Notes under the pieces: generated by a model
Databases searched by the model: none
What the model saw: only the letters and a program-made list of their open reading frames with translations
What the model was told of the DNA's origin: nothing
Origin: Domibacillus indicus
GTDB taxonomy: Bacteria; Bacillota; Bacilli; Bacillales; Domibacillaceae
Length of the DNA stretch: 45,266 bases
Direction of reading: 5' to 3'
Assembly: GCF_023715895.1 (NCBI RefSeq)
Contig: NZ_JAMBOO010000032.1
Coordinates: 1 to 45,266 of the forward strand
In this document: positions 24,459-32,714 of the stretch, piece after piece
Numbering within the stretch: the stretch's first letter is position 1
Layout of the letters: every line of letters begins with the position of its first letter
Translations under genes and position numbers: made by a program

Positions 24459-25921
24459 CTACCTACACAGATCTTATTTTCGAAATCAGCCGACCGGGAC
24501 GCATCGGCTGCAGCCTGCCGGAACGAGACGTAGACGCGGTAAACCTATCGGAGAAGCTGCCCGCACATCTTATCCGCGGGGAAGCACCGGAACTGCCGGA
24601 AGTTTCAGAACTGCAGCTCGTTCGCCATTACACGGCCCTGTCGAATAAAAACCATGGTGTGGACAACGGCTTTTACCCGCTGGGCTCCTGTACGATGAAG
24701 TACAATCCGAAAATCAACGAAGATGTAGCAAAGCTTGACGGCTTCAGCCGCATTCATCCATACCAGCCGGAAGCAACCGTGCAGGGAGCGCTTGAGCTTT
24801 TGTATGAGCTGCAGGAGGATCTGGCGGTGATCACCGGCATGGATGCTGTCACGCTCCAGCCGTCTGCCGGTGCCCAGGGAGAATGGGCCGGACTGATGAT
24901 GGTAAAAGCGTACCATAAGCAAAGAGGAGAAAAGCGGACGAAGGTGCTTGTGCCGGATTCCGCTCACGGTACGAACCCGGCCAGCGCAACGGTTGCCGGC
25001 TTCCGTACGGTGACCATTCCGTCTAACGAACATGGCCTTGTTGATGTGGAAGAGCTGAAAAAGCATGTGGATGATGACACGGCAGCTCTGATGCTCACGA
25101 ACCCGAACACACTCGGCTTGTTTGAAAAGGACATTGTCGAAATTGCCCGTGTGATTCATGAAGCGGGCGGTCTGCTTTATTATGACGGAGCCAATGCAAA
25201 TGCGATTTTAGGCAAGACGACGCCCGGGAAAATGGGATTCGATATCGTCCACTTAAATCTTCATAAAACCTTTACGACACCGCACGGCGGAGGAGGACCG
25301 GGTGCAGGACCGGTCGGCGTGAAAGAAAAGCTTATTCCTTTCCTCCCGGTACCGCGTGTGGAGAAAACAAACGGCCGCTTTCTGTTAAATAGGGAGGAGC
25401 CTTTGTCCATTGGGCGGGTGAAAGGCTATTATGGCAACTTCGGCATTCTCGTGCGTGCTTATACGTATATTCGGACGATGGGGCCTGATGGGCTGCGCCA
25501 GGTATCGGAAAGTGCGGTGCTGCATGCAAACTACTTGCGAAAAAAGCTGGAACCATACTTTGTGTCGCCGTACGAGCAGGTCAGCAAGCATGAGTTTGTC
25601 TTATCGGGTTCCAAGCAGAAAAAGCTTGGTGTCCGGACACTCGATATAGCGAAACGGCTGCTTGATTTCGGCTATCATCCACCGACTATTTATTTCCCGC
25701 TTAATGTAGAGGAATGCTTGATGATTGAACCGACTGAAACAGAATCAAAAGAAACGCTGGATGCTTTTGCGGACGTGATGATCCGCATAGCCCGTGAGGT
25801 AGAAGAAGATCCGGAAACAGTGCTGAATGCACCGCATACAACGGTTATCGGCCGGCTTGATGAAGTGAAAGCAGCGCGGAAGCCGGTCGTCCGCTACGAG
25901 CGGGAAACGGTTCAGTCATGA
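24455..25921 (+). CDS. gcvPB: Glycine dehydrogenase (decarboxylating) subunit 2
   Basis: A 488-residue C-terminal half of the P protein, carrying the PLP-binding lysine in [18 protein letters not shown] (about residue 270). Other motifs: [40 protein letters not shown] and the phosphate/carboxylate region near the C-terminus. It pairs with GcvPA as a heterotetramer, as in B. subtilis. Translationally coupled to gcvPA and to the following small HesB-like gene. Confidence 0.97.
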   Translation: MTTYTDLIFEISRPGRIGCSLPERDVDAVNLSEKLPAHLIRGEAPELPEVSELQLVRHYTALSNKNHGVDNGFYPLGSCTMKYNPKINEDVAKLDGFSRIHPYQPEATVQGALELLYELQEDLAVITGMDAVTLQPSAGAQGEWAGLMMVKAYHKQRGEKRTKVLVPDSAHGTNPASATVAGFRTVTIPSNEHGLVDVEELKKHVDDDTAALMLTNPNTLGLFEKDIVEIARVIHEAGGLLYYDGANANAILGKTTPGKMGFDIVHLNLHKTFTTPHGGGGPGAGPVGVKEKLIPFLPVPRVEKTNGRFLLNREEPLSIGRVKGYYGNFGILVRAYTYIRTMGPDGLRQVSESAVLHANYLRKKLEPYFVSPYEQVSKHEFVLSGSKQKKLGVRTLDIAKRLLDFGYHPPTIYFPLNVEECLMIEPTETESKETLDAFADVMIRIAREVEEDPETVLNAPHTTVIGRLDEVKAARKPVVRYERETVQS

Positions 25922-26214
25922 ACATCGTGCTGACGGATGCCGCCCGCCGGCAGCTGCTCGCCTCCTCACCAGCTGAAGGACATGTGCCAAGAATTGATGC
26001 GGAGATGTCTGGCGGATGCGGCGTCTCCGTCCGCTTTTCTCTTGTCTGGGAGGAACCGCGGCGCGGGGATACGGTTATTCCGCTTGGCGATGATTTGTTT
26101 CTTCATCTGGACCGCTTTACAGAAAGATATTTAGAAGAACATACTTTAGTAGATTACCGCGAGACGGACGGATTTATTTTTGGAGATAGATTTGATTCAA
26201 GCTGTACAACATAA
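25918..26214 (+). CDS. HesB/IscA-like fold protein of the Fe-S biosynthesis superfamily
   Basis: A 98-residue protein with the pattern [12 protein letters not shown]...[11 protein letters not shown]...[11 protein letters not shown], characteristic of the HesB-like branch that includes Bacillus YneR and YqkB. Only one conserved Cys (in GGCG) is in a HesB-like position; a second Cys is at the extreme C-terminus (SSCTT), not in the classic CGCG of IscA. A real Fe-S scaffold role is therefore uncertain. The start overlaps the gcvPB stop by four bases, so it is expressed with the glycine cleavage genes under the glycine riboswitch, an unusual partner worth noting. A terminator follows. Confidence 0.75.
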   Translation: MNIVLTDAARRQLLASSPAEGHVPRIDAEMSGGCGVSVRFSLVWEEPRRGDTVIPLGDDLFLHLDRFTERYLEEHTLVDYRETDGFIFGDRFDSSCTT

Positions 26215-26242
26215 GAGATGGCATAAGCTATCTCTTTTTTTT
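26213..26242 (+). terminator. Terminator of the gcv operon
   Basis: AGAGATGGC and GCTATCTCT pair (one G-U) and are followed by T8. Confidence 0.85.
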
Positions 26243-26330
26243 ATACCGATTACAGAATGTCAGGTTGTTAATCTTGCTGCAAATGCCCGATTATTTGTAG
26301 GTCTATCTTCCTCTTTTTTATTTTTTGAGA

Positions 26331-26359
26331 TTGAAAACGCTTTCTATTGGATATATATA
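26331..26359 (+). promoter_or_regulatory. cre site (CcpA) overlapping the ATP-grasp promoter
   Basis: TTGAAAACGCTTTCTA (26331-26346) fits the cre consensus WTGNAANCGNWNNCW. TTGAAA itself is the likely -35, with TATATA at 26354-26359 after 17 bases. Binding of CcpA here would block polymerase, giving catabolite repression. Confidence 0.7.
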
Positions 26360-26394
26360 TGTAGTTAACATCCTTATGAAAGAAGGTGGCTTTA

Positions 26395-27615
26395 ATGGGG
26401 GAAAGAGCATGGCCGTTTCATTCATTTACAAGCGTTATTCAACCAAAGCAAAGTTCAGAAGATATTTACGGGAAAGAATATGTCTATTCGCCGAAACTGT
26501 TTTCGCATGATTATGAGCACTTTGGCGGCGATTTGCTTAGTTTAGAAGCGTTAACTGGACGAGAATTGAGCGTGGCTGGAGAAATGCCGGTCATCTGCCA
26601 TGAAGGTGCTGTAACCCCTGGAGCCGTCCGTCTGCTTGAAAAAGCAGGACTAAGGCTGCCATCTGTTCGTTATACGTATCGTAATGATCAAGAATATGTA
26701 TCTATTTTAAATAAATTATCTTTACAAGGAAAAAAAGTCATTTTCCAATATCCACATCCACCAGAGGACGCCCCCGCTTCTCTTTACTGGGTAGATCCGT
26801 CTGTTATTGCGTATTTAAGCGATAAACGAAGTATTCCGGCACTTGTACCAGCCGAGCATGTTCCGCCAAGACGGATGGTCAGCTTAGAGGAGCTGCTTGA
26901 GGACACACCGACTATGCCATTTGTTTTGAAAACAGGAGATGGACGCCCAACCTCCGGCGGCTGCGGTGTGCTTTTAATTGAAGAAAAGCAGCAGCTTTAC
27001 GAGATTAGTGAAGATTTTGGGGATTTATCTACGATCATTTTAGAAGAGTTCATTGATTATGACCGTAATTTCGGTTTTCATTACGTGGCCGACCAGGACG
27101 GGCGCGTGCGTTTTTTAGGCAAATCTGAGCAGGTGGTCAATGAGGATAATTGCTTCCGTGGCAGCTGGGTCAGCACAAACGCTGAACCGTTCGAGCGTGT
27201 GGTGGAAGCAGGTCTTCGGGTAATGGAAAACATTGCAGCAACAGGCTACGTTGGAGTTGCCGGCTTTGATGTGCTGATGCGCGGTGATGACTTTTATTTT
27301 ATAGACTTAAATGTTCGTTTTAACGCTTCCTCGTGTGCCCTTATGCTGCATGAAGAGGTGTTGAATGTATATGGGAAACCGACGATTCGTTTGTCTTCTC
27401 TGGAATGGGATGGGCCATTCAATGAAGGGCTTGCTGTCGTGGAAAAATACATGGATCTTGAACAGTTTGTGCCGCTCAGCCTGCTTGATGCCGCTTATGT
27501 AGAAGGCGCTGTCGGATCTTCTAAAGTGATTGGCCTTGTCATGGGCCGTGATGAAAGAGAAGTAGAATCGATTTTAATGCATATGGAAAAGGACCGTTTA
27601 ACAAGACGGGAATAA
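26395..27615 (+). CDS. ATP-grasp domain protein of unknown substrate
   Basis: About 406 residues. The C-terminal two-thirds is an ATP-grasp ligase fold: FVLKTGDGRPTSGGCGV (nucleotide-binding Gly loop, about 178-194), IILEEFIDYDRNFGFHYV (hinge, about 218-235), and the Mg-binding GVAGFDVLM...YFIDLNVRFNASS (about 285-310). The N-terminal third (about 1-120) is a pre-grasp domain without a recognised signature. Such enzymes join a carboxylate to an amine or thiol through an acyl phosphate; the substrates are unknown. GAAGG precedes the ATG at 26395 by eight or so bases; a GTG at 26386 is too close. It stands alone, with a cre-controlled promoter and its own terminator, suggesting a product wanted when preferred sugars run out. 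Confidence 0.8.
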   Translation: MGERAWPFHSFTSVIQPKQSSEDIYGKEYVYSPKLFSHDYEHFGGDLLSLEALTGRELSVAGEMPVICHEGAVTPGAVRLLEKAGLRLPSVRYTYRNDQEYVSILNKLSLQGKKVIFQYPHPPEDAPASLYWVDPSVIAYLSDKRSIPALVPAEHVPPRRMVSLEELLEDTPTMPFVLKTGDGRPTSGGCGVLLIEEKQQLYEISEDFGDLSTIILEEFIDYDRNFGFHYVADQDGRVRFLGKSEQVVNEDNCFRGSWVSTNAEPFERVVEAGLRVMENIAATGYVGVAGFDVLMRGDDFYFIDLNVRFNASSCALMLHEEVLNVYGKPTIRLSSLEWDGPFNEGLAVVEKYMDLEQFVPLSLLDAAYVEGAVGSSKVIGLVMGRDEREVESILMHMEKDRLTRRE

Positions 27616-27650
27616 CTTAAAAAGCTGCTCCGAAAGGGGCAGCTTTTTAA
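27616..27650 (+). terminator. Terminator after the ATP-grasp gene
   Basis: TTAAAAAGCTGC and GCAGCTTTTTAA form a near-perfect stem with a CGAAAG loop. Confidence 0.9.
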
Positions 27651-27830
27651 GCAAAATAGCTAGTTGATAAATGAGTTTGTATGTAGTTAAAGAAAAAATT
27701 GTGTAATGTTTAGAAATACTCATTAATATGATGAAAATCTAGCTAGCAGATGATCAAATAGCTGTAATAAAAAGAGAAATAAGCTCATATACTATTTTGC
27801 ATGATTGAAAGAGGAAGGAGAAAGCAGCTA

Positions 27831-27896
27831 GTGTTTACAGGTTATTTTCGCAACGGAAATAGTAGAGAGGAGCAGACAGATGGAATGGGAAGCTGA
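27831..27896 (+). CDS. Possible 21-residue leader peptide overlapping sinI
   Basis: GAGGAAGGAG precedes a GTG at 27831 opening a frame MFTGYFRNGNSREEQTDGMGS. It ends at 27896, 17 bases inside sinI in another frame. If translated it would couple to sinI. Support is only the ribosome binding site and position. Confidence 0.2.
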   Translation: MFTGYFRNGNSREEQTDGMGS

Positions 27897-28065
27897 CATA
27901 GACCAGGATTGGATGGAATTAATGCAGAAAGCAAAAGACATTGACCTTGAGGTGAAAGAAGTCCAGCTTTTTTTATGGTCTCAATCGAAAAAAGGGCCAT
28001 TTCAACGCAGCAGCAAAAAGCAGCAGATCATTTTAAATATTCTTAGTCATTCATTGTCTCTTTAA
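27880..28065 (+). CDS. sinI: SinI-family antirepressor
   Basis: A 61-residue protein. Residues about 8-38, DQDWMELMQKAKDIDLEVKE then VQLFLWSQSKKG, align with B. subtilis SinI (DQEWVELMVEAKEANISPEE, IRKYLLLNKKS), keeping the DQ-W-ELM core and the amphipathic helix that pairs with SinR. SinI binds SinR and frees matrix genes from repression. GAGAGGAG lies seven bases before the ATG. Unlike B. subtilis, no sinR follows directly: two SinR-like genes lie on the opposite strand at 28658 and 32747. A basic C-terminal tail (SSKKQQ) is extra. Confidence 0.82.
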   Translation: MEWEADIDQDWMELMQKAKDIDLEVKEVQLFLWSQSKKGPFQRSSKKQQIILNILSHSLSL

Positions 28066-28396
28066 TAAATTATATACGATCAAACTCATTATAAAGAACA
28101 AACAAAAGGAAGCAATATTGCCCGTTAACTACATTTTTTTGCCTAATACATATAGTACAAAATCGTTCTTTTGAAAGAGCGAAAAAAGAAGAGGGTCCTT
28201 TTATATTTTGCTCAAAACTACCTTAATGTTTGCGGGTTAAAAGGTTGTAAACAAAGCATAAGTAATAAAAGACAAAAGAAACAAAGAAGATTTAATCAGC
28301 CTGCCAGCCACCTCATCTATTGTTTATTAAGTATAGGTATGTAGAAATATTGGTATATTGCTTGATTTAAGAATGGATCAACAAAAAAATTAGCTA
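28066..28396. other. AT-rich spacer with two SinR-type half sites
   Basis: No gene seen. AAAGAAC at 28093-28099 and GTTCTTT at 28165-28171 are single matches, in opposite orientation 65 bases apart, to the SinR site GTTCTYT. In AT-rich sequence such matches can be chance. No terminator directly follows sinI. Confidence 0.3.
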
Positions 28397-28570
28397 ATGG
28401 GAGACAAAGGACACTTATCGAGTGGGAAGGACAAAGTTACAGATCCTAAAACGATTTCGCTCGGATGTCTGTACTGCCGGATGCGGGAAGTAAAACAGTT
28501 GGGCTTATCAATTCAAGAAATTCATAGATTTCTGCAAGCAGCACAGCAGCAAGAAACGAAAGAAAGTTAA
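28397..28570 (+). CDS. Possible second SinI-like small protein, 57 residues
   Basis: A short frame beginning MGDKGHLSSGKDK. Its C-terminal half, MREVKQLGLSIQEIHRFLQ (about 29-47), resembles the SinI helix pair (EAKEANISPEEIRKYL; many homologues read AKKLGLSIEEIREFL). The region that should carry the DQEW core reads SLGCLYCR instead, with two Cys. No good ribosome binding site precedes the ATG. It may be a diverged or decaying SinI-like antirepressor, or part of a MerR-like helix; the position between sinI and sinR favours the first. Confidence 0.4.
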   Translation: MGDKGHLSSGKDKVTDPKTISLGCLYCRMREVKQLGLSIQEIHRFLQAAQQQETKES

Positions 28571-28600
28571 CACATACAATTCCAGGCCCGCACATATGAT

Positions 28601-28637
28601 AAAAGCAGCTGCTCTATAAAGAGTCAGCTGCTTTTTT
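28601..28637. terminator. Bidirectional terminator
   Basis: AAAAGCAGCTG and CAGCTGCTTTTTT pair around TCTATAAAGA; it serves sinI-side genes and the convergent sinR paralog. Confidence 0.88.
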
Positions 28638-28657
28638 ATCGGACAAGCAAGCGCACA

Positions 28658-28984
28658 CTAGTTCATTTTCTGCCGTTTTCGAAACGCAAGAAACTCTTTG
28701 AACTGCTCCTTGCTGACACCCGATTGCATGGCTTCCCGGGCCAGCATTCTCCATTCTTCGTTTAGTTCTTCTTCAATCGGCAGGCCGTGATGGTTGATTA
28801 GCTGGTGAACGGACACGTCAAGCTCTTTGGCTATTTTTTGCAAAATCCCAATCGACGGGTTTGTTTGGATCCCCCGTTCAACAGATGAAATATAAGATGT
28901 TGTGATGCCACAGCGGCTGGCCAGTTCAGTTAAAGACCATTCTTTTTTTAAACGAAAAGAGCGAATGCTCTCGCCAATCGACAT
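28658..28984 (-). CDS. SinR-family transcriptional repressor (paralog 1)
   Basis: A 108-residue protein with both SinR domains. The N-terminal Cro/CI helix-turn-helix (about 6-62) reads LTELASRCGITTSYISSVER and QTNPSIGILQKIAKELDVSV. The C-terminal SinI-like oligomerisation domain (about 74-104) reads EEWRMLAREAMQSGVSKEQF and KEFLAFRKRQK, close to SinR (SEWEKLVRDAMTSGVSKKQFREFL). It should bind DNA, self-associate and pair with SinI-type proteins, as SinR or SlrR do. Its recognition helix (TTSYISSVERG) differs slightly from the SinR-like AKSYLSSVERG of paralog 2, so it may be the SlrR counterpart; that is inference. It is convergent with the sinI region. Confidence 0.85.
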   Translation of the reverse strand: MSIGESIRSFRLKKEWSLTELASRCGITTSYISSVERGIQTNPSIGILQKIAKELDVSVHQLINHHGLPIEEELNEEWRMLAREAMQSGVSKEQFKEFLAFRKRQKMN

Positions 28985-29188
28985 GTGTATCTCCTGCCTT
29001 CTTTCATATTTTTAAGTTTGATCTGTATAAAAAATGAATACAGAATCAGTTGCTAAATTCATTTTACCATATATGGATATAATTGTATAATTGTCCGGGT
29101 TATAGTTAGACATTTCTTTCCTACTCATGTATTCTATTCATTTATCAATGGTTTCCACAGCTGGACATGTTCACAACGAGGTGGTTTA

Positions 29189-29692
29189 GTGAAAAAAGTA
29201 ATGCGTGTTGCCGTTTTAATTGTGATTGGCGCTATTATTTTTAATTTTTCATCCCAGACCTATGAGGAGCAGTCGCTCGTACCATTGCTTGAACGGCTGC
29301 TTCCGGGAGAGCCATTTGCCGGGATTCTTGCGCCTATCGAAGTATCATACTGGGGAACTCCTATTTCTATTGAAGCGAAAGGGTATTATTACTTTCTTGA
29401 ATTTTTTATTCGGAAATTTGCACACCTTTTCTTGTTTGGCTGCTTAGCCGCGGCGCTGTTTCATGTACTGGCGCTGGCCCGTCCAAGACGAATTTGGCCC
29501 GTGTTCTGCCTGTCTCTTGCCGGAACGGCTTTGTACGCGCTACTCGATGAGTATCATCAGCTGTTAACAGGAGGACGGACGCCGATGTTAAAAGATGTAG
29601 GGCTTGATATGGTCGGCGCGTTCTTTGCGCTTGTTTTATCAGCATTTTTTTATAAAATCCGAAAACGAAAAGAAAAAAACCGGCTCCCTTAA
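29189..29692 (+). CDS. VanZ-family membrane protein
   Basis: A 167-residue protein with about four membrane segments. The VanZ signature is RKFAHLFLFGCLAAALF (about 75-91) and the loop DEYHQLLTGGRTPMLKDVGLD (about 120-140) read as two adjoining motifs. VanZ proteins are linked to teicoplanin resistance and other envelope traits, though most have no known role. The start is GTG with CGAGGTGG upstream. Its stop codon lies inside the terminator stem that forms the left arm of a large inverted repeat. Confidence 0.88.
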   Translation: MKKVMRVAVLIVIGAIIFNFSSQTYEEQSLVPLLERLLPGEPFAGILAPIEVSYWGTPISIEAKGYYYFLEFFIRKFAHLFLFGCLAAALFHVLALARPRRIWPVFCLSLAGTALYALLDEYHQLLTGGRTPMLKDVGLDMVGAFFALVLSAFFYKIRKRKEKNRLP

Positions 29693-30173
29693 CGGAGCCG
29701 GTTTTAGAATGTAGACAAGTTATATTGATGACCGTGCACATGAATGGGATGGATCGGCGGCGTCCAGGCAGCTCCGCTTTCCATGGGGCAGGCGCTGAGC
29801 CCGACTTTGCCTGGCGGCTTCACCGGTCTCAGCTTCCCGCTAGTCCCATAGGAGTCTGCGCTGCCCTCCCGCCGCCAAGTGGCTTGCAACGAGATTGTAA
29901 AGAGCTAATAAGGTCGTATTCTTCCGTTTGAAAAAGAGAAAATGTCTATTCGACCCTTACTTATTGGTCTTCCACAACACTCAGTGAAGTCTGCCGGACG
30001 AAGACTCCTGCGGGAAGTACAGTGAGTCGAGAGACCCCGCAGGCGCAGCCGAGGAGGCTCCCGCACTGCCCGTGGAAAGCGCAGTCCGGGAGGCTTCACT
30101 TATCGGCCCTTTTTTAAAAGCGAAAGACTTTGTCTACAAGCTAAAACCGGCTCTTTTAACAGAGCCGGTTTTT
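29674..30173. repeat. 500-bp inverted composite: terminator arms enclosing two GC-rich repeat elements
   Basis: Left arm 29674-29720 and right arm 30127-30173 are inverted copies of about 46 bases (about 85% alike), each containing an ACCGGCTC/GAGCCGGTTTT terminator hairpin followed by TGTAGACAA. Between them lie two diverged copies of a GC-rich element in opposite orientation: about 29755-29890 (read on the minus strand) and about 29978-30107 (plus strand). They share AGACTCCT, a GAGAC block, GGCTC, CTGCCC and TGGAAAGCG in the same order. This resembles a dispersed non-coding repeat common in Bacillaceae genomes. No coding capacity is credible. Confidence 0.75.
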
Positions 30174-30186
30174 AAAATGCGGTTTT

Positions 30187-30813
30187 TTAAAATGAGTTTT
30201 TTTCTTCGTACTCTGCACGGAGTGTATTGTAAAAGTGAGCATATGTGACGCTTATATAGGGAGCGATCCATAAAAAGCCGATAAAAAGTGTGACAATACC
30301 GAGCAAAATCCAGCCGATAAAGGAAAGGCCAAGAACCAATGCTTCGGCTTTATGGCCATCCATCATCCGGCGTGATTTTGTGATCGCCTGAAGAGGAGAC
30401 AGCCCCGGTTCATCACGCAAAATATAATAGGTCAGCATATAAGAAAAAGATTTAATAATGCCAGGCACAATGAATAGAAGAGTCCATAAAAATAAGAACA
30501 GTCCCTGAAGAATCACGACAAGAATGCTTTTGCCAAACATCGTTTTGTATGGCTCAATTAAATGCCCGAAGCCAATTTTTTTGCCGCGTGACAGATCCAC
30601 CCATGCCCATACCAGGCCAATGGAAACAGGAAGGAGAAGAACAGAAAGCAAAAGGATCAACGGATCTTTCCATGTAAACTCATACTCGTCAGGATTTAAG
30701 ACCAGATCAGGCGCACTGAACAAAAGAGTGGCCACCACAAAAAGACCTATCGCTATCAGCCAGTTCCCGCGAAGAGAGTCACGTGCTTTTGCCCTTAATT
30801 TACTGTAATACAT
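30187..30813 (-). CDS. DUF975 family integral membrane protein
   Basis: A 208-residue protein with about five membrane segments. The N-terminal RAKARDSLRGNW followed by a membrane helix, the LFIVPGIIKSFSYMLTYYIL segment (about 116-135) and DEPGLSPLQAITKSRRMMDGHK are the hallmarks of DUF975. Function unknown; members often sit near envelope genes. AAAGGTGG precedes the ATG. The downstream hairpin at 30146-30170 is its probable terminator. It is divergent from the M48 gene. Confidence 0.85.
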   Translation of the reverse strand: MYYSKLRAKARDSLRGNWLIAIGLFVVATLLFSAPDLVLNPDEYEFTWKDPLILLLSVLLLPVSIGLVWAWVDLSRGKKIGFGHLIEPYKTMFGKSILVVILQGLFLFLWTLLFIVPGIIKSFSYMLTYYILRDEPGLSPLQAITKSRRMMDGHKAEALVLGLSFIGWILLGIVTLFIGFLWIAPYISVTYAHFYNTLRAEYEEKNSF

Positions 30814-30895
30814 TGAGATTCCACCTTTCTTCTTTTCCTACGTACAACCATGCAAAAAGTTTCACGTTGTTTGAAAAATAAGCCATTTTTTCATC

Positions 30896-30924
30896 TTGAC
30901 CCTTATAAAAATGTGTCGTATGTT
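30896..30924 (+). promoter_or_regulatory. Putative promoter of the M48-ankyrin gene
   Basis: TTGACC (30896-30901), 17-base spacer, TATGTT (30919-30924). Its location argues against a translation start upstream of about 30930. Confidence 0.5.
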
Positions 30925-30961
30925 GGAAAGCATGAAAGAAAAATCAAAAGGAGAATGTGGA

Positions 30962-32287
30962 TTGGAAAATCGAAATTTAGTGTATCCGAAAGAAACTCTT
31001 TACTTTATTATATGCTGCTTGGTGAGTATAGGATTTTATGTGGCATTATTTTTTTCTCTCATTCTAATTCCGATTGCGGCCGGCTTGTTTTTGCTGTCTT
31101 TATTTTTTCACGCTGTGATGATCGGTTCTATTCGGGGGAATGGCGTAAAAGTAAGCAAAGAGCAATTTCCGGACGTATATGAGCGGATTGATGCACTGTC
31201 GCTTGAAATGCGGCTGCCAAGAACTCCGGATGTGTATATTATCCAGTCGGAAGGGGCGTTAAATGCCTTTGCCACACGCTTTTTCGGCCGGGACGTCGTT
31301 GTTCTTTATTCAGAAGTGTTTGAATTGGCCCGCCAGCAGGGAGAAAAAGAGCTGGACTTTATCATTGCGCATGAGCTGGCCCATATTAAACGGCGTCATT
31401 TGTGGAAAAGCTGGCTGACCCTGCCGGCTGCGTGGGTTCCCTTTTTAAGCAATGCCTACTCGCGTGCAGCGGAATATACGTGTGACCGCTACGCTGCTCA
31501 TTTTATTGAAGACGGTGAAGCGGCCAAGCGCGCCTTAACGATTTTAGGTGTTGGAAAAATACTGTACACTGAAGTAAATGAAGAAGCGTACGTGAAACAA
31601 ATCAAACAGGAAACAAATCCATTCGTCTGGCTGGCCGAGAAGCTTTCTACGCACCCGGCACTGCCGAAAAGAATCCAGCAGGTCGGCCAGTTTTTGCGCC
31701 TGCCGACAGCCACGGATTACCGTACCCCAAAAGGAAAAGTTGTTGTCGGTGCTGGTGTGCTCACAGTTGCCAGTATTGCTTTAGCGGCTGGAGGAGCGTA
31801 TGCGGTTGAGAAAATGGACACATCGGGCTGGTTTTCCGACCTGGCAGAAGAAGCTCTTATGGAAGAAGACATAGCAGCGGATGAAGAAATTACGGGTGAG
31901 ACGGATGTGATGCTTGCAGCCCTGTCAGGGGATACCTCTTCTCTCGAGCGCTTGATCGACGAAGGAGCGGATATTCACGCGTTAAACAGTAATGGCGAAA
32001 CAGCACTTCATTATGCCACTGGCAACGGGCAGCTTGAAACGGCTGAAATGCTTTTAGAAGCAGGAGCAGACCCGAACCTAGAGGATGATGCAGCCTATAC
32101 ACCGCTTTGGAATGCCTATGAAATGGGGAATCCGGACATGGCCCGCCTGCTGATCCGATATGGAGCAGATCCAAACCAGGAAGACATGTTTGGAGAAACG
32201 GTGCGGGAAGTGGCGGAAAGTGAAGGGGACAACGCCTTTTTAACCATCTTTAACGAGGAGAAGCCGGATGCCAGCCTTGTTAATTGA
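30962..32287 (+). CDS. M48-family membrane metalloprotease fused to ankyrin repeats
   Basis: A 441-residue protein. Two membrane segments near the N-terminus (about 13-55) precede an M48 (HtpX/Ste24-type) zinc protease domain. HELAH (137-141) supplies two His ligands and the catalytic Glu, and EYTCDRYA (about 171-178) supplies the third ligand. A further hydrophobic helix (about 260-280) leads to an acidic linker and about three ankyrin repeats (about 305-425): GETALHYATGNGQLETAEML, YTPLWNAYEMGNPDMARLLI. Ankyrin repeats probably recruit or sense protein partners. TTG at 30962 is chosen since AAAGGAG is eight bases upstream. It overlaps the next gene by 20 bases. Confidence 0.85.
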   Translation: MENRNLVYPKETLYFIICCLVSIGFYVALFFSLILIPIAAGLFLLSLFFHAVMIGSIRGNGVKVSKEQFPDVYERIDALSLEMRLPRTPDVYIIQSEGALNAFATRFFGRDVVVLYSEVFELARQQGEKELDFIIAHELAHIKRRHLWKSWLTLPAAWVPFLSNAYSRAAEYTCDRYAAHFIEDGEAAKRALTILGVGKILYTEVNEEAYVKQIKQETNPFVWLAEKLSTHPALPKRIQQVGQFLRLPTATDYRTPKGKVVVGAGVLTVASIALAAGGAYAVEKMDTSGWFSDLAEEALMEEDIAADEEITGETDVMLAALSGDTSSLERLIDEGADIHALNSNGETALHYATGNGQLETAEMLLEAGADPNLEDDAAYTPLWNAYEMGNPDMARLLIRYGADPNQEDMFGETVREVAESEGDNAFLTIFNEEKPDASLVN

Positions 32288-32714
32288 TGCAGACGGCTGT
32301 CCAGTTGTAGACCGGGCCTGCCAGGCAGCAAAAGAATACGGCCTGCCGGTTGTGTTGATTTGCGACACCTCTCACGAAATGACCCGGCCCGGCGCAGAAA
32401 CGATTATCGTTTCAAAGGGAGCAGACGCCGTTGATTTTGTGCTGGTGAACCGGGTTCAAAAGGGAGATGTGGTTGTCACACAGGATTATGGCCTGGCTGC
32501 CATGGTACTGGCCCGCCAAGGATATGCGATCGACCAGAACGGCCGTGAATATACGCCGGAGAACATCGACCAGCTTTTGCTTAGCCGCCATACAGCAAAA
32601 AAAATCCGTCAGGCAGGCGGGCGGTTAAAAGGTCCGTCCAAAAGACAGGAAAAAGACAATGAACGCTTTTCGAACGAATTAGCCGTTCTTCTTCATCGTA
32701 TTATGAATAAATAA
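32268..32714 (+). CDS. YaiI/YqxD family (UPF0178) protein
   Basis: A 148-residue cytoplasmic protein of the UPF0178 family. Its PIN-like N-terminus ALLIDADGCPVVD carries an acidic cluster; VVTQDYGLAAMVLARQGYAI and the LLLSRHTAKKIRQAGGRLKGPSK tail (two adjoining motifs) complete the family pattern. Possibly a nuclease-fold protein, but no activity is established to my knowledge. GAGGAG precedes the ATG, within the end of the M48-ankyrin gene, so the pair is translationally coupled. Confidence 0.9.
   Translation: MPALLIDADGCPVVDRACQAAKEYGLPVVLICDTSHEMTRPGAETIIVSKGADAVDFVLVNRVQKGDVVVTQDYGLAAMVLARQGYAIDQNGREYTPENIDQLLLSRHTAKKIRQAGGRLKGPSKRQEKDNERFSNELAVLLHRIMNK

Noticed and set aside
22024-25921. 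Split glycine dehydrogenase taken as a frameshifted gcvP
   Set aside because: Two-subunit GcvPA/GcvPB with a four-base overlap is the normal form in Bacillus.
28397-28570. Reading the small ORF as a MerR-family fragment
   Set aside because: The LGLSIQEIHRFL segment fits both MerR and SinI helices, but there is no MerR DNA-binding start and its neighbours are sinI and sinR; kept as a low-confidence SinI-like call.
29725-30099. Open frames in the GC-rich repeat region between vanZ and the DUF975 gene
   Set aside because: They lie within inverted non-coding repeat copies, are present on both strands, and have no initiation signals.
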